Shown: positions 61,144-64,000 of the stretch, in pieces
Layout of the letters: the number at the start of each line of letters is the position of its first letter
Numbering within the stretch: the stretch's first letter is position 1
DNA from: Bacteroidota bacterium
GTDB lineage: Bacteria > Bacteroidota > Bacteroidia > Bacteroidales > Tenuifilaceae
Length of the DNA: 64,000 nucleotides
Assembly: GCA_029560875.1 (NCBI GenBank)
Contig: JAKQKB010000178.1
Coordinates: 45,387-109,386 of the forward strand
Reading direction: 5' to 3'
Notes under the pieces: model-generated
Told to the model about the DNA's origin: nothing
Databases searched by the model: none
Seen by the model: the letters and a program-made list of their open reading frames with translations, nothing else
Translations under genes and position numbers: made by a program

Positions 61144-62550
61144 ATGAATCAACATATTAATAGTATAGTTCAACTTTACGAGAGTAATTTTAAGGTAAAA
61201 CCCGATAGAGTGGAGATGCTTCCTGCGTCAGGTTCGCCACGTATTTATTTTCGGTTGTATAAGGATGGCAACACGCTGATTGGTGCTTTTAATAATGACA
61301 TTGATGAGAATAGAGCTTTTTTCTACTTATCGAAACATTTTTCGAATAAGAAGTTAAATGTACCCGAGGTTGTAGCAATCTCACCGTGCGAAAAGTACTA
61401 CCTTCAAACCGATTTAGGTTCAGTTTCTCTGTTCGATTTGATAACCAAAAACAGCATCAGTTCAAATTCCGATGATTTATTGGAAAGAACCGTTAGGCAG
61501 TTAGTTCACTTTCAGGTGAAGGGTTTCGAGGGGTTAGATTCATCAAAGTGTTTTCCAATTCCCTCGTTCGATAAACGCTCTGTAATGTGGGATTTAAACT
61601 ACTTCAAGTATAATTTTCTCAAGCCAAGCGGACTTACTTTCAGCGAAGTTAAACTGGAGGATGAGTTCAATCGCCTTGCCGATATTCTTTTAGCTGAGGA
61701 TTTAAACTACTTTCACTATCGCGACTTTCAGTCAAGGAATATAATGGTTAAGGATAACCAATTGTACTTTATCGATTTTCAGGGAGGACGCTTAGGACCA
61801 TGCTTGTACGATTTGGCATCGTTCCTTTATCAGGCAAAGGCCGGTTTTTCATCTGAGTTAAGGCAAAAGTTATTTCACGTTTATATAGATGAACTCGCAA
61901 TCCATCGACGGATTGATACTGAGCATTTGAAGAGTATTTTCCCATTTATGGTGATGTTCAGAATTGTTCAGACACTTGGAGCGTATGGTTTTAGGGGCTT
62001 TTTTGAGAAGAAAACTCATTTTATTCAAAGCATACCCAACGCTGTTACAAATTATTTGGATTTAGCGGGCACAACCCGTGTTGGCGAGTTTGGTTACATC
62101 GCATCTTTGCTCAAGGAGTATAGTAATCTTATAGCAAATGATAATGTAGATGAACCCGAAGGTTTAACTGTATCTATTACAAGTTTTTCTTTTAAGAAAG
62201 GTTATCCTGAGATTCATCCCGAACACGGAGGTGGTTTTATATTCGATTGTCGATTTTTACCAAACCCAGGCAGAATAGATAGGTATAAGCCGCTCACAGG
62301 GTTTGATAAGGATGTTGCCGATTATTTAAGTGAGATAGAAGAGGTTGATGTGTTTAATAATCGTGTGTTCGATATAGTTTCCTCTGCAATAGATAATTAC
62401 ATAGAGCGAGATTTTAAGCACCTTGCTATAGCTTTTGGATGTACAGGAGGTCAGCATCGTTCTGTTTACTGCACAAATTTATTGGGAAAAAAACTTTCTG
62501 AGCATTACAATGTTAATATCGTTGTAAAACATCGCGAAATTAACAGATAG
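61144..62550 (+). CDS. Sugar kinase (AmgK-like phosphotransferase) fused to a RapZ C-terminal domain
   Basis: A 468-residue two-domain protein. Residues about 1-335 are an aminoglycoside-phosphotransferase-type kinase with the catalytic HYRDFQSRN (about 195-203) and the IDFQGGRLGPCLYDLAS metal loop, resembling AmgK, which phosphorylates MurNAc or GlcNAc at C1. Residues about 343-468 match the RapZ C-terminal domain (DCRFLPNPG, FGCTGGQHRS), which binds glucosamine-6-phosphate in E. coli. With the MurU-like gene at 62778 this suggests cell-wall amino-sugar recycling with a built-in sugar-phosphate sensor. The fusion and the substrate are inferred. Confidence 0.8.
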   Translation: MNQHINSIVQLYESNFKVKPDRVEMLPASGSPRIYFRLYKDGNTLIGAFNNDIDENRAFFYLSKHFSNKKLNVPEVVAISPCEKYYLQTDLGSVSLFDLITKNSISSNSDDLLERTVRQLVHFQVKGFEGLDSSKCFPIPSFDKRSVMWDLNYFKYNFLKPSGLTFSEVKLEDEFNRLADILLAEDLNYFHYRDFQSRNIMVKDNQLYFIDFQGGRLGPCLYDLASFLYQAKAGFSSELRQKLFHVYIDELAIHRRIDTEHLKSIFPFMVMFRIVQTLGAYGFRGFFEKKTHFIQSIPNAVTNYLDLAGTTRVGEFGYIASLLKEYSNLIANDNVDEPEGLTVSITSFSFKKGYPEIHPEHGGGFIFDCRFLPNPGRIDRYKPLTGFDKDVADYLSEIEEVDVFNNRVFDIVSSAIDNYIERDFKHLAIAFGCTGGQHRSVYCTNLLGKKLSEHYNVNIVVKHREINR

Positions 62551-62554
62551 ATTT

Positions 62555-62686
62555 ATGCCAAAGAAAAAGTGTGAGAAAGGTAAAGCAAAGGAGAAGCCCG
62601 ATAATAAAGAGTTCTATTGTGGTAAGTGTGGTGCTGCATCAAACAGTAAGGATAAACTCTGCAAACCTAAAAAAGCAGATAGTTGA
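62555..62686 (+). CDS. 43-residue basic zinc-ribbon-like small protein
   Basis: A short frame (ATG 62555 to TGA) starting 4 bases after the kinase-RapZ gene. The product is very Lys-rich with Cys at 6, 22, 25 and 36, including a CGKC knuckle (22-25). It resembles tiny zinc-ribbon proteins seen in Bacteroidota. Its position suggests translation coupling. Function is unknown. Confidence 0.65.
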   Translation: MPKKKCEKGKAKEKPDNKEFYCGKCGAASNSKDKLCKPKKADS

Positions 62687-62721
62687 TTTTTAAATTAACC
62701 TTTTTTAATGGCACCAATCAC

Positions 62722-62750
62722 TTGTCTCAATTCACAATTGATTATCTTTA
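62722..62750 (+). promoter_or_regulatory. Possible promoter for the MurU-like gene
   Basis: TTG at 62722-62724, 18 bases, TATCTTTA at 62743-62750 (one mismatch to TAnnTTTG), 27 bases ahead of the ATG at 62778. The gene may also be read from the upstream transcript. Confidence 0.4.
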
Positions 62751-62777
62751 GATACATTAAAGCATACAGATACTGGA

Positions 62778-63506
62778 ATGAAAGCAATGATTCTTGCTGC
62801 TGGTCTAGGAACCAGATTAATGCCTTTAACTGCCGATAAACCCAAAGCTCTTGTTGAGGTTGGAGGCAAATCCTTACTGGAATATTGTATCGATAACCTT
62901 ATTTCGCAAGGTTTTAATTATATAGTAATCAATGTGCATCACTTTGCACCGATGATTTACGAGTTCTTATCTAAAAAGAAGTTCAATGCATCAATATATA
63001 TATCCGATGAGTCCGATAGATTATTGGATACAGGAGGAGGAATAATTCACGCACGTCAGTTTCTCGATGGCGATGAGCCTTTTCTAGTTCACAATGTCGA
63101 TATTATTTCCGACATCAATCTGAAAGGATTAGTTGAAATTCATAAGACAAAAGATGCTTTAGCAACCCTCGCAGTTAGCCGTCGCGAATCATCTAGGGTA
63201 TTTTTATTCGATGAAGATATGCTTTTATCGGGTTGGCGTAATATGCTAACGGGGAAATCTATATTTCCCAATATGCACAAAACTGTTCTCGATGCTTATG
63301 CATTTGCCGGAATTCACGTAATATCACCACAAATATTTGAGTTGATATCAACTCAAGGAGTGTTTTCCATAGTCGATGCCTACCTAAATCTTTGTAAAGA
63401 TAACCGCATTATAGGAGTCAATCTCAACGAAAATTTCATTCTTGATGTTGGTAAACCCGATGCCTTAAAACTCGCCGAGGAATTTTTATTGACTCGACAC
63501 TTATAA
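62778..63506 (+). CDS. Nucleotidyltransferase, MurU-like (sugar-1-phosphate NTP transferase)
   Basis: A 242-residue enzyme of the NTP_transferase family with the Mg/NTP loop AGLGTRLMPLT (about 8-18), KPKALVEVGGKSLLEY and the C-terminal metal-site LDVGKPDALKLAEE. The small size and neighbouring AmgK-like kinase fit MurU, which makes UDP-MurNAc from MurNAc-1-phosphate. Other sugars (mannose-1-phosphate, glucose-1-phosphate) are possible. It closes the set before the rRNA leader. Confidence 0.82.
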   Translation: MKAMILAAGLGTRLMPLTADKPKALVEVGGKSLLEYCIDNLISQGFNYIVINVHHFAPMIYEFLSKKKFNASIYISDESDRLLDTGGGIIHARQFLDGDEPFLVHNVDIISDINLKGLVEIHKTKDALATLAVSRRESSRVFLFDEDMLLSGWRNMLTGKSIFPNMHKTVLDAYAFAGIHVISPQIFELISTQGVFSIVDAYLNLCKDNRIIGVNLNENFILDVGKPDALKLAEEFLLTRHL

Positions 63507-63638
63507 TAAGGTATGAGTTTTTCATTGCAATTCTCATCTTTTTAAGTTTTTTAAAAATAAATTGAAAATTATTTTACTGAGAATCAGTTTAATTTAATTT
63601 AAAATTGATTTTTTGTAAAAAAAATATTAATTTGCCCC

Positions 63639-63669
63639 TTGCGTATTAAAAAAATGAATTCTATATTTG
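63639..63669 (+). promoter_or_regulatory. rRNA promoter P1 (probable)
   Basis: TTG at 63639-63641, 20 bases, TATATTTG at 63662-63669; full matches to both boxes with standard spacing. Confidence 0.6.
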
Positions 63670-63749
63670 CACCCGCTTTGAAGGAGTAGCGACGTTCTGG
63701 GAAGGTTGATGGGGCTGAGAAAAAAGAAAAAATTTTTTTGGCAAAAGAG

Positions 63750-63779
63750 TTGGACGGAAGGAAAAAGTTGCTACCTTTG
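63750..63779 (+). promoter_or_regulatory. rRNA promoter P2 (probable)
   Basis: TTG at 63750-63752, 19 bases, TACCTTTG at 63772-63779. It lies 110 bases after P1 and directly before the GC-rich leader. Confidence 0.65.
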
Positions 63780-64000
63780 CGCTCCCGAACCGAAGGAACG
63801 GGGGAAGAAAAGAAGTTGACAGGGTAAAACACGCCGCCGGCGGAGGCCGGGGGTGAGAGATACAGGCGGACGGAAGTCCGCGCGTTCTTTGACGCGATGG
63901 TACCGAGAAAGAAAGAACAGGAAAGCAAGCGTACAGCGAGACGGAAGTCTTGAGGTATATTTTTTTAGGAAAGATAGCGCAAATTAACCCTGGGCGAGAG

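Larger units (their letters stand above)
63507..64000 (+). other. Leader region of an rRNA operon (16S rRNA expected beyond the window)
   Basis: No gene is seen after 63506. Two consecutive promoter-like motifs occur, and the sequence changes from AT-rich to a GC-rich leader with small hairpins (GCGGAC/GTCCGC at 63866-63881) and a boxA-like GTTCTTTGA (63884-63892) of the kind used for rRNA antitermination. This combination at the end of a contig window is what precedes a 16S rRNA gene in Bacteroidota. A 109-residue minus-strand frame here is an overlapping shadow. Confidence 0.65.

Noticed and set aside
63599..63928. 109-residue minus-strand frame in the rRNA leader
   Set aside because: It covers two promoter motifs and a structured leader, and its product is low-complexity.
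1..64000. CRISPR array, prophage, insertion sequence or tRNA gene
   Set aside because: I found no regularly spaced repeats, transposase or phage genes, or cloverleaf sequence in the intergenic regions I read.

Overview
The window looks like chromosomal DNA from a member of the Bacteroidota, most likely order Bacteroidales or a relative. Four things suggest this. It is AT-rich. Many start codons are preceded by the Bacteroidota promoter -7 box TAnnTTTG, often with TTG 18-20 bp upstream, rather than by Shine-Dalgarno sequences. It carries families typical of the phylum: TonB-dependent receptors with carboxypeptidase-like N-termini, DUF4249 and DUF4252 proteins, HmuY, a TPR-SpoIIE phosphatase and a grasp-with-spasm peptide system. 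It ends in an apparent rRNA operon leader with tandem promoters. No phage, insertion sequence, CRISPR array or tRNA gene was recognised.

Layout. 0.1-7 kb: TPR-SpoIIE phosphatase, AlaX-like editing protein, secreted alpha/beta hydrolase, YhcH-family protein, thioesterase, a lipoprotein and PPK2. 7-13.5 kb: a 1034-residue ABC transporter, convergent with a TonB receptor/DUF4249 operon. 13.7-16 kb: a probable operon of a lipoprotein caspase-like peptidase and a RES-domain protein. 16-25.6 kb: fucose/glucose-type MFS permease, CPA2 antiporter, lipoprotein, serine hydrolase, dihydroorotate dehydrogenase-like enzyme, class II photolyase and a nucleotide pyrophosphatase-type phosphodiesterase. 25.7-34.5 kb: pentapeptide-repeat protein, DUF1456, CsaA, hybrid histidine kinase, thioesterase, a SulP-carbonic anhydrase fusion, a long RsmH-type methyltransferase, DinB and an orphan TrpF. 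34.6-36.7 kb: a compact ECF-sigma operon flanked by two DUF4252 proteins. 37-45 kb: a two-repeat aspartyl protease with PDZ, a YgiB/YgiC-like cassette with a glutathionylspermidine synthase-type ligase, RsgA, and an HmuY/HmuR-like heme uptake pair. 45-50.7 kb: SRPBCC, VOC, EFR1 ferredoxin, methyltransferase, methylglyoxal synthase and an MFS exporter.

The most interesting region is 50.8-58.6 kb, a RiPP gene cluster of the grasp-with-spasm type. In order it has a small HTH protein whose gene carries a run of 12 C, a 66-residue precursor with a double-glycine leader, a secreted TPR-like protein, an ATP-grasp ligase, an overlapping 54-residue basic ORF that I do not recognise, a SPASM protein lacking the radical-SAM CX3CX2C motif, a C39 peptidase-ABC exporter and an HlyD adaptor. 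The likely logic is that the ligase and SPASM partner modify the core peptide, then the exporter cuts after Gly-Gly and secretes it.

58.6-64 kb: PdxB, a hypothetical protein, DUF554, and a probable cell-wall amino-sugar recycling group (AmgK-like kinase fused to a RapZ C-terminal domain, a tiny zinc-ribbon protein, and a MurU-like nucleotidyltransferase). The rRNA leader follows, with 16S rRNA expected just past the window end.
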